Positions 1-8,693 are shown, numbered from the stretch's first letter. The stretch: DNA of 64,000 bases from Desulfobacteraceae bacterium (GCA_011390465.1 JAABSH010000010.1:1-64000); one strand, 5' to 3'. Notes: generated by a model from the letters alone, not told the origin. Numbers and translations: made by a program.

Positions 1-2
1 CC

Positions 3-566
3 AAGAAAATCGCCTTTATCCAGTGCGTGGGCAGCCGGGATGAAAATCTCGGAAATCCGTGGTGTTCCCAGGTCTGTTGCCCCTATGCCCTGCGGAGTGC
101 GGAATCTCTGAAACACAAAGATCCGGATCTTGATCTTACGGTATTTTATATGGATATCCAGAATACCGGCAAAAGCTTTCCGGCGTTCTATGAAGCCTGT
201 AAAAACGACATCCGGTTTATCCGGAGCATTCCGGTGGACATTTTCCCGGTGGAAAACGACAACCTGGACATGCGGCTGTTTGATGAAGCCGAAGGCCTGC
301 CAGTCACGGAAACCTTTGACATGGTGGTGCTCTCCATCGGCATTACACCCAATGCCCAAAATCCGGACCTTGCCGGCCATCTGGGCATCGGCCTTGATGA
401 AGACGGATTTTTCAAAACCGCGGATGCGTTTGACAAAACCCGAACCTCAAATAACGGGATATTTATTGCCGGCACCGCACAGGGGCCGAAAAGTATCGCC
501 GCATCCATGGCGCATGCCGGACAGGCCGCCAGCGGCGTCCTGACCTATCTGGGGGTGACCAAATGA
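3..566 (+). CDS. HdrA-like FAD/Fe-S protein, C-terminal part (5' end outside window)
   Basis: The reading frame is open from base 3, so the gene starts upstream of the window and only its last 187 residues are visible. These match the end of heterodisulfide-reductase subunit A-like flavoproteins: a Cys-rich stretch (QCVGSRDE, then WCSQVCCPYALR), the FAD/NAD-domain segment DMVVLSIGITPN, and the closing GIFIAGTAQGPKSIAASMAHA block that contacts FAD. In such proteins FAD and Fe-S clusters carry electrons between soluble donors and a quinone or disulfide module. The stop overlaps the next gene's start by 4 bp (ATGA), so the two are translationally coupled and probably form one complex, in the way QmoA pairs with QmoB. 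The exact subtype (HdrA, QmoA, BamE-like) cannot be decided from this fragment. Confidence 0.85.
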   Translation, partial: KKIAFIQCVGSRDENLGNPWCSQVCCPYALRSAESLKHKDPDLDLTVFYMDIQNTGKSFPAFYEACKNDIRFIRSIPVDIFPVENDNLDMRLFDEAEGLPVTETFDMVVLSIGITPNAQNPDLAGHLGIGLDEDGFFKTADAFDKTRTSNNGIFIAGTAQGPKSIAASMAHAGQAASGVLTYLGVTK

Positions 567-2203
567 ATACAACACAGCAAATGGAAAAACTTACCTTAGC
601 AACCCAAGTGGCGGTAATTGGCGCCGGTTATGCGGGGCTCAAAACCGCGGCCCGGCTTTCCGCCAACGGTTATCCGGTGATTCTGGCACCGCAGCACAAA
701 GACAAAAATACCAATTTTGCCATGCTGGATGTGCCGGAAACAGAAACAGACCAGGTAAAAGCCCTGGAAACCGAAATTTCAAATAACAAGAACGTGGAAG
801 TGCTGCCCGTCTGCACCCTGGTGGAAACGGCTGGAATGCCCGGAGATTTCACTCTTACCTTCCGTTCCGCGGACGGTGTGCTCAAGAAAACCGCCGGCGC
901 GGTAGTCGTGGCAACGGATACGGCGGCCAGCCCGCTGAACCAGATTTACGGCTTAACCCCCTCAGACCGGGTGGTTTCCGTATCTGAATTTGAAACCCTG
1001 CTGGCGGATGACGCCCAGAAAAAATCCCTTCAGGACGGCAAAAAAATTGTGGCGTTTCTGGTGGGATTTGCCCAGGAAGGCTCGCCGCTGTTGATGAAAC
1101 GGGTGCTGAAATGCGTCTCGGACATCGTGGCCATGGACGACTGCACCGCCTATGTTTATGCAAACAACATCAAAGTAGGGGATGACGGCCTGGAGCGGCT
1201 TTACACCCAGTGCCGGGACAAAGGGGCGGTTTATTTCAAGCTTCAGCAGGCGCCCACCGTGAGCCAGGAAAATGACAATCTGGCCATCCGGTTCCATGAT
1301 CCGGTAATCCGTTCGGATATTGAAACCACCCCGGATATCATTGTGTGCGAAGAAAGCATTATCGCCGATGAGCTCAATCTCAGCCTGGCCGAAGCCCTGC
1401 GCGTGGATGTGGGGCCGGTGGGATTTCTGCAGACGGAAAACGTTCACCGCCTGCCCGTGGAATCCAACCGGGAAGGCATTTTCGTGGTCGGTCCGGCCCG
1501 GGATGTTCAGGATCTGTCCAGATCATGGATGGATGTGGACAATGTCATGCTCCGGGTGAAGCAACTTATCGGTGATGGCGAAAAAACCGTTACGGCAAAA
1601 GCCGTGGTGGACCGGGAAAAATGCGTCACCTGCCTGACCTGCTTCCGCTGCTGTCCCCATGGCGCCATTTCCTGGGATGACAAGGCGGTTATCTCGCCGG
1701 TGGCCTGCCAGGGATGCGGCATCTGCGCCAGTGAGTGTCCCATGGACGCCATTCAGCTGGTGGATTTTACGGACACGGAAATAACAGACCGGATTCAGGA
1801 AGCAGCATCGGCATCTGCGGACAGTCCGAAAATTGTGGCCTTTTGTTGCCAGAATTCCGCTTATGAAGCCGGCATGGCGGCAAAAGCATTTGACTACGCA
1901 CTTCCGGCCGGATTACAAATGGTCCAGGTGCCCTGTGCCGGCAAAATCGATATCCACTATATCCTGAATGCCCTGATAGAAGCTGACGGCGTTCTGGTAC
2001 TGGCCTGCCACACAGGCAACTGCAAATCTGAAGTTGGCAACACCTATGCCAACTGGCGGATCAACGAAACCTACAAAAAACTGGAACAGGTGGGAGTTGA
2101 TAAGGATTGTCTGAAATTTGCCACCCTGGCTTCCAACATGGCCATTGATTTTTCACGCATTACCGTTGAAATGGAAACCAAAATCCGTGAAATGAAAAAA
2201 TAA
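563..2203 (+). CDS. HdrA-like flavoprotein fused to MvhD-type electron-transfer domain
   Basis: 546 aa. Residues about 14-50 form a Rossmann FAD site (VIGAGYAGLKTA). Around residues 350-400 lie two 4Fe-4S motifs (CVTCLTCFRCCP and CQGCGICASECP). Residues about 415-546 are an MvhD/FrhD-type module with CCQNS, PCAGKIDI and ACHTGNCKSEVGN. MvhD links hydrogenase or other donors to HdrA, and the same HdrA+MvhD fusion occurs in QmoB, though QmoB is usually about 200 residues longer. It overlaps the upstream HdrA-like gene by 4 bp. The likely role is passing electrons between cytoplasmic low-potential carriers and a membrane or thiol partner, possibly by bifurcation. The partner genes are outside the window, so substrate and direction are unknown. 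Confidence 0.85.
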   Translation: MNTTQQMEKLTLATQVAVIGAGYAGLKTAARLSANGYPVILAPQHKDKNTNFAMLDVPETETDQVKALETEISNNKNVEVLPVCTLVETAGMPGDFTLTFRSADGVLKKTAGAVVVATDTAASPLNQIYGLTPSDRVVSVSEFETLLADDAQKKSLQDGKKIVAFLVGFAQEGSPLLMKRVLKCVSDIVAMDDCTAYVYANNIKVGDDGLERLYTQCRDKGAVYFKLQQAPTVSQENDNLAIRFHDPVIRSDIETTPDIIVCEESIIADELNLSLAEALRVDVGPVGFLQTENVHRLPVESNREGIFVVGPARDVQDLSRSWMDVDNVMLRVKQLIGDGEKTVTAKAVVDREKCVTCLTCFRCCPHGAISWDDKAVISPVACQGCGICASECPMDAIQLVDFTDTEITDRIQEAASASADSPKIVAFCCQNSAYEAGMAAKAFDYALPAGLQMVQVPCAGKIDIHYILNALIEADGVLVLACHTGNCKSEVGNTYANWRINETYKKLEQVGVDKDCLKFATLASNMAIDFSRITVEMETKIREMKK

Positions 2204-2714
2204 TTATTTCAACTGATACCCAGTGACATTCTTTCCGTTATCAGGGGGCTGAAAAACAACTGATTTTCTGTTTATCAGTCCACGATAAGGAGGCTTGATC
2301 GTCACACCACTTTGTTTTATTAACAGGGAGGGGCTGCCAGAGCAGATGCTGAATCCAAATCTGCCCCGGTTGCCTGCTCCCTGTTTTGCGTTACGGCCCC
2401 CGAAATAACCCAAAAAGGCATGTCCCAGGTCAACTATCAAAATTACGTAAAGTTATCGATATGGTGCATTTTTGATTTTTTTGCATTACTGACGGTTGCG
2501 TGCTATCTTCATAGTCATTAAGATATCAGCATTCATCTAATAAAAATGGCGCTGAGACGTCAATTTTCTTCACAATTGTATTAAAGAAATGCTTTTACAT
2601 ACGATATATGCTTATGATTTTCCTTCAAACCACAACATAGGACCTCAATGAAGCTGATTGTTAAAAAAATCTTGCAAGCGACCATTTTGAGGTTTATATT
2701 TATATAAACTGATT
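2204..2714. other. Non-coding gap with an imperfect hairpin and an operator-like repeat
   Basis: About 510 bases with no convincing gene. From about 2440 the DNA becomes markedly AT-rich, marking the edge of the TAC island. It holds the nested hairpin at 2322-2385 and, just before the toxin gene, an inverted repeat (ACCTCAA at 2642-2648, TTGAGGT at 2687-2693) followed by TATA-rich sequence. The latter could be the TAC promoter/operator. This is inference from position only. Confidence 0.5.
2322..2385. repeat. Nested inverted repeat (64 nt)
   Basis: Outer arms AACAGGGAG (2322-2330) and CTCCCTGTT (2377-2385) are perfect complements. Inner arms GCAGAT (2342-2347) and ATCTGC (2359-2364) are also perfect. 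The two 11-12 nt spacers pair only partly. It could fold as a long hairpin downstream of the HdrA operon. There is no clear T-tract, so it is not called a terminator. Confidence 0.45.
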
Positions 2715-3107
2715 ATGCCAATACCTTCAGACATCCAATATTGTAAAGGTCGCTTTTTTACAATAATATTTGCAAAAAAAGATAACGGAGAATGCCCGGC
2801 AAAAGATTTTTTGGCTTCCACCAAACCACCTGATTGGGGGAAGTTGGACCGAATCCTAAAAAGATTGGCCGAGCGTGGTAAAATTATTAATAAAGAGCAA
2901 TTTAGAAAAGTAGACGGGCAATTATATGAGGTAAAAGGAGGGGGTAAACGGATAGTCGGTTTTTTTATCCCCAAGCATTTTGTTTTGACACATGGATTTA
3001 AAAAACGCGGGGGAGGAAAATCAGCCAATAAATTCCCAAAATCAGAGAAGGAAAAAGCTTTACAAATTAAAGAAGACTTTGAATCTTCATACCTCAGGGG
3101 AAACTAA
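2715..3107 (+). CDS. HigB/RelE-family toxin of a toxin-antitoxin-chaperone module
   Basis: 130 aa, basic. The middle and C-terminal parts (LDRILKRLAERG, LYEVKGGGKRIVGFF, VLTHGFKKRGGG, followed by a helix rich in Lys and Glu) fit the HigB/RelE fold (phage Gp49-like), ribosome-dependent mRNA interferases. It is followed 10 bp later by a helix-turn-helix antitoxin and then a SecB-like chaperone, the order of known TAC modules. AT content is clearly higher than in the flanking genes, which suggests horizontal acquisition. The start at 2715 fits the HigB length; a clear ribosome-binding site is not obvious. Toxicity is inferred from family and context. Confidence 0.8.
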   Translation: MPIPSDIQYCKGRFFTIIFAKKDNGECPAKDFLASTKPPDWGKLDRILKRLAERGKIINKEQFRKVDGQLYEVKGGGKRIVGFFIPKHFVLTHGFKKRGGGKSANKFPKSEKEKALQIKEDFESSYLRGN

Positions 3108-3117
3108 GGAGGATATA

Positions 3118-3492
3118 ATGGCCAAAAATGATTACAGAAATATATTGATACAAGATCCAAAATTTGCTTTGGAGGCTGTCAAAGGTGACTTTATTATGGA
3201 TGTGACAGAGTCTATTTGTGAAATTTTGGAAAATGAAGAAATAGATCGTAAGGATCTCGCTAATAAAATGAATAAGACTAAAGGTTATATTTCACAGCTT
3301 CTCAATGGAGACAGAAATATGACCTTAGCAACTTTGGCTGAAATACTTTATTCTCTTAATTACAAACCTGTCATCAAGTTTGAAAATCAAAACAAAAATA
3401 CGGTTTACAAGGGGAAAGTCGAATCCAATGATCCCCCTCTTACGAATTACCATTTAAGACGGGTAAAAGTGAATCTAAAAAAAGCGGCATAA
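3118..3492 (+). CDS. XRE-type HTH antitoxin (HigA-like) with C-terminal extension
   Basis: 124 aa, starting at ATG 3118 behind a strong AAGGAGG site; a longer in-frame opening from 2992 is rejected. Residues about 45-90 are a Cro/C1 helix-turn-helix (DRKDLANKMNKTKGYISQLL, then NMTLATLAEILYSLNY). The remaining 35 or so residues form a polar/basic tail. In TAC systems such a tail is the chaperone-addiction region that makes antitoxin folding depend on the SecB-like partner; that role is inferred here. It should neutralise the upstream toxin and repress the operon, perhaps at the inverted repeat 2642-2693. Confidence 0.82.
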   Translation: MAKNDYRNILIQDPKFALEAVKGDFIMDVTESICEILENEEIDRKDLANKMNKTKGYISQLLNGDRNMTLATLAEILYSLNYKPVIKFENQNKNTVYKGKVESNDPPLTNYHLRRVKVNLKKAA

Positions 3493-3514
3493 AATATACA
3501 GCAATGGTAGGAAT

Positions 3515-3967
3515 ATGTTAAACAAAGCTAAAGATTTGGCGAAAAACTTAACTTTATCAGATATACATCTTCTGGAAGATAATTGTAGTAGGTGTATGGG
3601 TTTTCCTCCTGAGAACAGTGAAGTATCGGTAGATGTAAATTCAGGGATACTTCAAACTGAGGAGGAAAATATTTTCCCATTTGGAATTAAATTTACAGTA
3701 AAAGCTATTGATAATGAAAGCGATTTAATGGCCTTTCAAATTGATGTTAAATTTGCTGTTGTTTATAGGGCCAAAGAGGATATTGAACCCACGAAAGAGA
3801 GCATAGAAGCTTTTGGTTTAACAAGTGCAGTTTTCAATGCATGGCCATATGCACGTGAATATGTGCAAAATATTTTAGCCAGAATGAAGCTTCCCCAGTT
3901 CGCTATTCCACCTATAACAATAGCACAGCTTGCTAAAATGAGAGAAAAGCCTGATGATAATAAATGA
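3515..3967 (+). CDS. SecB-like chaperone of the TAC module
   Basis: 150 aa, the usual SecB size. The most diagnostic part is near the C-terminus: FNAWPYAREYVQNILARMKL followed by PQFAIPPI, which matches the SecB pattern of an aromatic-PYARE helix and a Pro-rich substrate-groove loop. The central strands (FGIKFTVKAI, FQIDVKFAVVYRA) fit the SecB beta-sheet. SecB proteins bind unfolded chains. When placed third behind a HigBA pair, as in the M. tuberculosis TAC, they protect the antitoxin. Gene spacing is 22 bp and a terminator follows directly. A general export role is less likely given the operon and the foreign base composition. Confidence 0.8.
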   Translation: MLNKAKDLAKNLTLSDIHLLEDNCSRCMGFPPENSEVSVDVNSGILQTEEENIFPFGIKFTVKAIDNESDLMAFQIDVKFAVVYRAKEDIEPTKESIEAFGLTSAVFNAWPYAREYVQNILARMKLPQFAIPPITIAQLAKMREKPDDNK

Positions 3968-3995
3968 TAATAAGTAATTTTTAATTTCACTCTAA

Positions 3996-4020
3996 GCTCC
4001 TTTGATTTAAGGAGCCTTTT
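3996..4020 (+). terminator. Rho-independent terminator of the TAC operon
   Basis: Perfect 7-bp stem GCTCCTT / AAGGAGC around a 6-nt loop, followed by CTTTT, 29 bp after the SecB-like gene's stop codon. Confidence 0.8.
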
Positions 4021-4276
4021 CAATATAGATATTTTTAGAGAAATTCAGTTTTTTATATAGTTTTCCATAAGCCCACAAACAAGCCACTATATAGTGCTCA
4101 CATTCAAAAAATTCCGTTACATTGCATCATACAATAACAATTCGACACCCCCAAAAAGGGCATTCCATCATGAAAAATGACAATTTCGTAAAAAGCTTTT
4201 CACGGTGACGAATCACCACTGTATCAGCAAATAAATTGTCTATCATTTCAATAAATTACGGGTAATTTATTTGGAA

Positions 4277-4414
4277 GTCCGAATTCTTTGTTGCGCTGCA
4301 TCCCCAGCTGCTTCAACGTCCGCCAAGTCCGCATCATTGCTGGGGATCTGTGCGCCTAATTCTTATAAGATTGGTGGATCTTTTTTCTTTGCCATCTAAA
4401 CTTGACTTTTTACG
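4277..4414. repeat. MITE-like dispersed repeat family A, copy A1
   Basis: About 138 bp. It aligns along its whole length with the reverse complement of 17070-17204 (shared CTTTGTTGCGCTGCATCCC, CGCCAAGT, CATTGCT, TTTTTTCTTTGCC and final GACTTTTTACGG). One end keeps the GACTTTTTACG terminal sequence; the other has decayed. It lies in the gene-free stretch 4021-4463, in which nothing else was recognised. Confidence 0.75.
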
Positions 4415-4463
4415 GTTGCATCAAGAAGAGTTGGCGCTAAAAATTCCGGAGAATTCCGGAATA

Positions 4464-5639
4464 TCAGCCTCCCAGGGCCTTCATCATAAGCGGCAGGGCC
4501 ACGAAGGTGCCGATGCTCGAGCCGAGGTTGGTGAAGACCACCACCAGCAGAATCCGGGTGACTTTGTTACGCCAGAACCCCCGGACTGAAAGGATGTCTT
4601 CGGGAAGGGATTCCAGATCCCGGACTTTGGGTTTCCGGGCAAAGGCTTCCACCAGTCCCGACACCCAGCCGGCGGCAACCATGGGATTCAGGGACGTGAC
4701 CGGGGCCGCAAACACCGCCGAAAAAACAGTGAAAGGATGGCCAAAGGCGGCAATGGCGCCGATGCCGGCGAACACAGCATTGGCCGCCACCCACCAGATA
4801 ATCATGTCTTTACCCGCGCCGGCGCCCCCCTGGAAAAATCCGAACACAATCAGGCCGACGATCAGGGCGGGAATCAGCCATTTGAACATGCCGGAAAACC
4901 GGCCTTTGGGCGGCAGGGTTTCCAGGGCCGCCAAGTCACTGTCCGTATGGATATATTTCCGGATCCCGGGTTCGTGCCCGGCCCCCACCACGGCCACAAT
5001 TTTTTTGCCCGGAGCGGTCTTGATCTTCTGGGCCAGATACCGGTCCCGCTCGTCAATCAAAATCTCCCGCAGGGCCGGGTGGGATTTTTCCACTTCAGAC
5101 AGAATGGATTCCAGCATGTCCGCCTGCTTCATCTCTTCAATGTCTTTTTCATCGATCTCATCCACCCCGCCCATGGACAGCACAAGCTGAAAAATTAATT
5201 TTATTTTGCTCCAGAATCCCGTACTTCGCCAGGTCCGGGACAGGGTGATGGTAATATCGCGATCCGCCAGACAAACCTCCGCGCCGGCGGCTTCCGCCGC
5301 ATTTATCGCTGTAATCATTTCCTCCCCGGGTTTTACCCCGAGCTTATCGCCGATGCGCTTCTGAAAAGATGCCAGCATCAGATTGGACAGCAGCAGAAAG
5401 GATTTTTTCTCCTTAATCACTTTGATAATATCCATTTCCTGCCACTGGGCTTTCTTTTTAATGGACTGGAACCGGGACGGACACAGCTCCACACAGACCG
5501 TGTCCGGCTTTTGTGCTTCGATCACGGCAGCCACCTGATCAACGCTTTCTTTGGACACATGGGCCGTGCCCACCAGAATAATTTCCTTGTCATCAATAAA
5601 AATCGAACCAGCCTTTTCAGTTCCGGCAATGGGGGTCAT
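4464..5639 (-). CDS. TraB/PrgY-family membrane protein
   Basis: 391 aa. The N-terminal half carries the conserved TraB motifs: ILVGTAHVSKESV (about 21-33), VCVELCPSRF (about 49-58), and VVGAGHEPGIRKYI (about 217-230). The C-terminal 140 residues contain three or four hydrophobic helices (WLIPALIVGLIVFGFF, MIIWWVAANAVFAGIGAIAA, ILLVVVFTNLGSSIGTFVAL), so that half is membrane-embedded. Enterococcal TraB/PrgY lowers secreted sex pheromone, and the fold is related to Tiki-type metallopeptidases; the role in anaerobic proteobacteria is not established. The single gene is flanked by non-coding DNA on both sides. Confidence 0.85.
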   Translation of the reverse strand: MTPIAGTEKAGSIFIDDKEIILVGTAHVSKESVDQVAAVIEAQKPDTVCVELCPSRFQSIKKKAQWQEMDIIKVIKEKKSFLLLSNLMLASFQKRIGDKLGVKPGEEMITAINAAEAAGAEVCLADRDITITLSRTWRSTGFWSKIKLIFQLVLSMGGVDEIDEKDIEEMKQADMLESILSEVEKSHPALREILIDERDRYLAQKIKTAPGKKIVAVVGAGHEPGIRKYIHTDSDLAALETLPPKGRFSGMFKWLIPALIVGLIVFGFFQGGAGAGKDMIIWWVAANAVFAGIGAIAAFGHPFTVFSAVFAAPVTSLNPMVAAGWVSGLVEAFARKPKVRDLESLPEDILSVRGFWRNKVTRILLVVVFTNLGSSIGTFVALPLMMKALGG

Positions 5640-5840
5640 GCAGTCATCCTTTCATGGCAGCTGTTCAAATCTCCGTAAAATACGCGATAATACCGGATTC
5701 ATATGTCATAGGGGCAACCAACACAAGCATAAACTGACAGGTCCCAATCACATCATCTTATCTGGTTTTAATCTGTTGCCGACGCCGGCCGGTTTCTGCT
5801 TGTCTTTGGTGCTTGTTGGGTATTTGTTGTTGTTTGCTGC

Positions 5841-5869
5841 TTGACCCGGCGGGATATAATACTTAGTAT
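5841..5869 (+). promoter_or_regulatory. Candidate sigma-70 promoter for the 5902 gene
   Basis: TTGACC (5841-5846), a 17-bp spacer and TAGTAT (5864-5869), 32 bp before the ATG at 5902. Prediction by consensus only. Confidence 0.4.
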
Positions 5870-5901
5870 ATACGATAATTTTCACTTTATCGGGAAACAC
5901 C

Positions 5902-6318
5902 ATGCGCATTTATGATTCCACCTATTACTGGGAAGGATGGGGCGGAAAACTCCAGCTGGCCAGCGGCAAATGCCGGTTGCGCATTTATGACCGGTCCAGG
6001 GGCAAAAACACGGGAATTTCCTTTTTAAAACCCTATATTGTCATTGTATCCGATCTTCCGGACAGCAAAATGACCGTCCGAAGCTGTGCCGGCCATATTG
6101 CCACAACCGTCACCCGGGAATTTAATATGGATCCGGACCGGATGCTGTGGGTGGAATATTATCCCCTTGTCACCTATGGAACCAATTTTGAATATGCCAT
6201 CCCGGAGCAATACATTGCCGTGGACTTTGAATGGCATAAAGACAAGGCCCTTCATCCCCAGTGGCGGGAACTGAAATCGCCGCTGCTGGATACGGTGAAA
6301 GACCTGATCGCGACATAA
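5902..6318 (+). CDS. Conserved-looking hypothetical protein, 138 aa
   Basis: No family was recognised. The protein is soluble-looking, rich in Tyr, Trp and Asp, with no signal peptide or membrane segment, and reads like a compact alpha/beta domain (alternating strands KLQLASGKCRLRIYD and PYIVIVSDLP, then a helix). A candidate promoter lies just upstream and a hemerythrin-like gene follows after 58 bp on the same strand, so the two may be co-transcribed. The full-length open frame and normal codon use for the region support it being real. Confidence 0.6.
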   Translation: MRIYDSTYYWEGWGGKLQLASGKCRLRIYDRSRGKNTGISFLKPYIVIVSDLPDSKMTVRSCAGHIATTVTREFNMDPDRMLWVEYYPLVTYGTNFEYAIPEQYIAVDFEWHKDKALHPQWRELKSPLLDTVKDLIAT

Positions 6319-6376
6319 AACGCCTGTAACTGTTTTTTCAAAAGGGCGCCGACCCGCCCCGAAATCCGGAGGACCA

Positions 6377-6868
6377 ATGGATAACGTTTACAATATTAAT
6401 AATCAGGTGGCGAAAATTGCCAAAGAACACAAAATCATCACCGATTATGTGGTAAAATTTAAAGAAAGTCTGAAAAACCGGGACAAAAAATTTTTCAAAG
6501 GACTGGCAACATTTTTTGATTTCCTGGAAAAAGACCTGAAGCAGCACTTTCGGTTTGAAGAAACAATTATTTTTCCCGCCGCCATTTCCGGAGACACGCA
6601 ATACGACAATGTGCTTCTGGTGCTGTCCCTTGCAAAAGAACACGGCATGTTTGAAACGCAACTCCAGGCCCTGCAATCGGAAATTAAACAGATTCAGGTG
6701 TCCCGCGAAAAACTCTCCACCGATCTGATTGACAGAATCAAAGAATTTCTTGATGCCCTCAAAACCCATGCCAAACGCGAAATAACGGATCTTTTCCCAA
6801 TGGTCGACGCCAATCCTGCCAGCAAAGACCTGCTTCAGGTCTATGCAACAGAAATGACCAGAATTTAA
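6377..6868 (+). CDS. Hemerythrin-like (HHE) domain protein
   Basis: 163 aa, all-helical. The metal-ligand pattern of hemerythrin HHE proteins is visible: His in IAKEHKIITDYV, the HxxxE of QHFRFEETIIFP (about 58-62), His in LAKEHGMFETQL, and HAKREITDLFPMVD near residue 135. These bind a di-iron centre; in anaerobes they are proposed to sense or store O2, NO or iron. It is cytoplasmic (no signal peptide). A ribosome-binding GGAGG sits 8 bp upstream of the ATG. Confidence 0.85.
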   Translation: MDNVYNINNQVAKIAKEHKIITDYVVKFKESLKNRDKKFFKGLATFFDFLEKDLKQHFRFEETIIFPAAISGDTQYDNVLLVLSLAKEHGMFETQLQALQSEIKQIQVSREKLSTDLIDRIKEFLDALKTHAKREITDLFPMVDANPASKDLLQVYATEMTRI

Positions 6869-6915
6869 GGCTGCTGCCCGGCAGGGCGGGGGATTTCCGA
6901 GACTTAAACAGCCTG

Positions 6916-7755
6916 TCAGAATCCCTTTGACCAAAAAGACCAGAACACCTCCACACTGTAAACATCTGCTTTTGATTCCGGCTGGTACAGGGAATAATTT
7001 CCGGCAGACACCACATCGGACGGATCAAACCGGAGGGAATCCCAGGTAACACGGGCCCCCCACTGTTTCCACCGGCACCCCAGCGCACCAAAACCGGAAA
7101 CGTCCATTTCCGGTTCAAGCTTCACACTGGGACTGTTATCCAAAAAAAATTCCGCCTCGTTCCGGGTATAAACCGGCACTTTCAGCCCGGCCTCCGAAAA
7201 AACCATGACATCTTCCGTTATTTTGTATTCCGCGCCAATGCCCATGCGGCCATAAACAGAGCCCCACCATTCCCGGGCCCCGTTTACGGCTTCATTATCA
7301 GGGGTTTTGGTGTCATCCAGATCCCGGAGCCAGAATTCGCCGCCCAGACCGGCAAAGGCCATCACCCACACCCCTGACGCCAGACGCATGCCGGGCACCA
7401 GATCCGCGGATAATTTTGATCCCACATACAAAACATCCGTTTTCACCGGAATATCGGTCCAGGTCTGACCGTCATAATCCACCTGGCCGAAAAAAAAATT
7501 TCCGCCCATGCGCCAGCCGATCCTGGATTTCCGGGATTCATACGCACAGAACACCCCAAAAAGGTTGCCGGTCTCTTCAAGCACCCGCCCCTTTTCCCCG
7601 TATTCGGCCCAGGTGTAATCCTGAACCTGGACACCGGCATCAAGCCTTGTGCCAGGCTGCCCGGGTGTGTCTTCACCGGCGGCCGGCCCGGGTATCCACA
7701 GCATAACCACAGCGATTATCCACACGTTCCAATATCTGTTCAGCTTCACATGCAC
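6916..7755 (-). CDS. Predicted outer-membrane beta-barrel protein of unknown family
   Basis: 279 aa. Residues 1-27 form a clear signal peptide (VWIIAVVMLWIPGPAAG). The rest alternates short amphipathic strands with many Trp, Tyr and Gly and ends in a strand finishing SFWSKGF, the C-terminal aromatic typical of outer-membrane barrels. No named family was recognised. Its start overlaps the end of the upstream AlkD-like gene by 10 bp, so they are probably one transcript. Confidence 0.65.
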   Translation of the reverse strand: MHVKLNRYWNVWIIAVVMLWIPGPAAGEDTPGQPGTRLDAGVQVQDYTWAEYGEKGRVLEETGNLFGVFCAYESRKSRIGWRMGGNFFFGQVDYDGQTWTDIPVKTDVLYVGSKLSADLVPGMRLASGVWVMAFAGLGGEFWLRDLDDTKTPDNEAVNGAREWWGSVYGRMGIGAEYKITEDVMVFSEAGLKVPVYTRNEAEFFLDNSPSVKLEPEMDVSGFGALGCRWKQWGARVTWDSLRFDPSDVVSAGNYSLYQPESKADVYSVEVFWSFWSKGF

Positions 7756-8465
7756 CCCTTTAAATAATGATTCCGACGGGTTTTATCCAATTTTTCAATG
7801 GCGTACCGCAGCATGGTGCGCGGCATGATGCGGCAATAGGCTTGTAAAAACGTTTCCAGAACAGTCTGGTCCTGTTTGCCGGCTTCCCGGAGCATCCAGC
7901 CGGTGGCTTTATGGATCAGATCTTCCCGGTCGTCCAGCAATGTTTTTGCAATACCAATAGTATCTGCAAGATCCTGATATCGTATAAAATAAGCCGTGGA
8001 CACAATGGCAATCCGCCGCTCCCATAAATTTTCCGATCCTGCCAGAGCATAGAGGGGCCGGCGGTTTTTGTCGAACAAATACCCCCCGGCAATGGCCGGA
8101 GCGGACACATCTACCAGATCCCAGCTGTTAATCTGCCGGGTGTGATGCATATAATGGGCATATACGGCCTGCCGGATTTCAAAATCGCCCTGCCGGAACC
8201 GGTTTACCAGCACAATCAGGGCCATCATCCGCGTTTCATGGTATGGCGAATACAGCAGTTTTGATGTCACCGGCAGACTGATATCCTGAAATTGCCGTGC
8301 AATTCTCCGCAATACCGGCACCCGAATGCCCAGAAACAGATCTTTTTCCCCGTACTGGCCTTTGCCGGTTTTGAAAAACCGGCAGGACTGGCGGGCCGTG
8401 TTTTCATCGGCCAGACCGCACAGGGTATTCTGAATGTCTTTTGCAATGGCAGTGGTCTTGTTCAC
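7746..8465 (-). CDS. AlkD-type DNA alkylation-repair glycosylase
   Basis: About 239 aa from GTG 8465, which has an AAAGG site 5 bp upstream; an earlier GTG at 8504 would add 13 residues. The HEAT-like repeats and signature stretches of AlkD are present: LGIRVPVLRRIARQF, the motif INSWDLVDVSAPAIAG with the catalytic Trp-Asp, LWERRIAIVSTAYFI, DDREDLIHKATGWMLREAG and MPRTMLRYAIEKL. AlkD excises N3- and N7-alkylpurines. It heads a two-gene unit with the downstream barrel protein; the functional link is unknown. Confidence 0.9.
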   Translation of the reverse strand: MNKTTAIAKDIQNTLCGLADENTARQSCRFFKTGKGQYGEKDLFLGIRVPVLRRIARQFQDISLPVTSKLLYSPYHETRMMALIVLVNRFRQGDFEIRQAVYAHYMHHTRQINSWDLVDVSAPAIAGGYLFDKNRRPLYALAGSENLWERRIAIVSTAYFIRYQDLADTIGIAKTLLDDREDLIHKATGWMLREAGKQDQTVLETFLQAYCRIMPRTMLRYAIEKLDKTRRNHYLKGCM

Positions 8466-8597
8466 TTTTACCTTTTGACCAACGTGAATGAATCGAAAAA
8501 ACACTTCAATTTATAGCGTTCGCAAGCAATATTGACAACAAATTTACCCCTTTTTTTCCTGCTTCCCCCCCTTTGCCGGTCAATTTTCTGACAATTC

Positions 8598-8626
8598 TTG
8601 ACAAGATATCACGGGCCACGTAATTT
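8598..8626 (+). promoter_or_regulatory. Candidate sigma-70 promoter for the DUF748 gene
   Basis: TTGACA (8598-8603), 17-bp spacer, TAATTT (8621-8626), 68 bp upstream of the ATG at 8694. Good consensus match and spacing; not tested. Confidence 0.5.
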
Positions 8627-8693
8627 TAACGCATGGAAACCATTGTTTCATCCCTTTATACACCACTCAAAAGACTTATAAAGAGGCCAATTC

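Noticed and set aside
2204-2440. Minus-strand open frame of 78 codons overlapping the nested hairpin
   Set aside because: No ribosome-binding site, composition typical of random frames and it runs across the inverted repeat.
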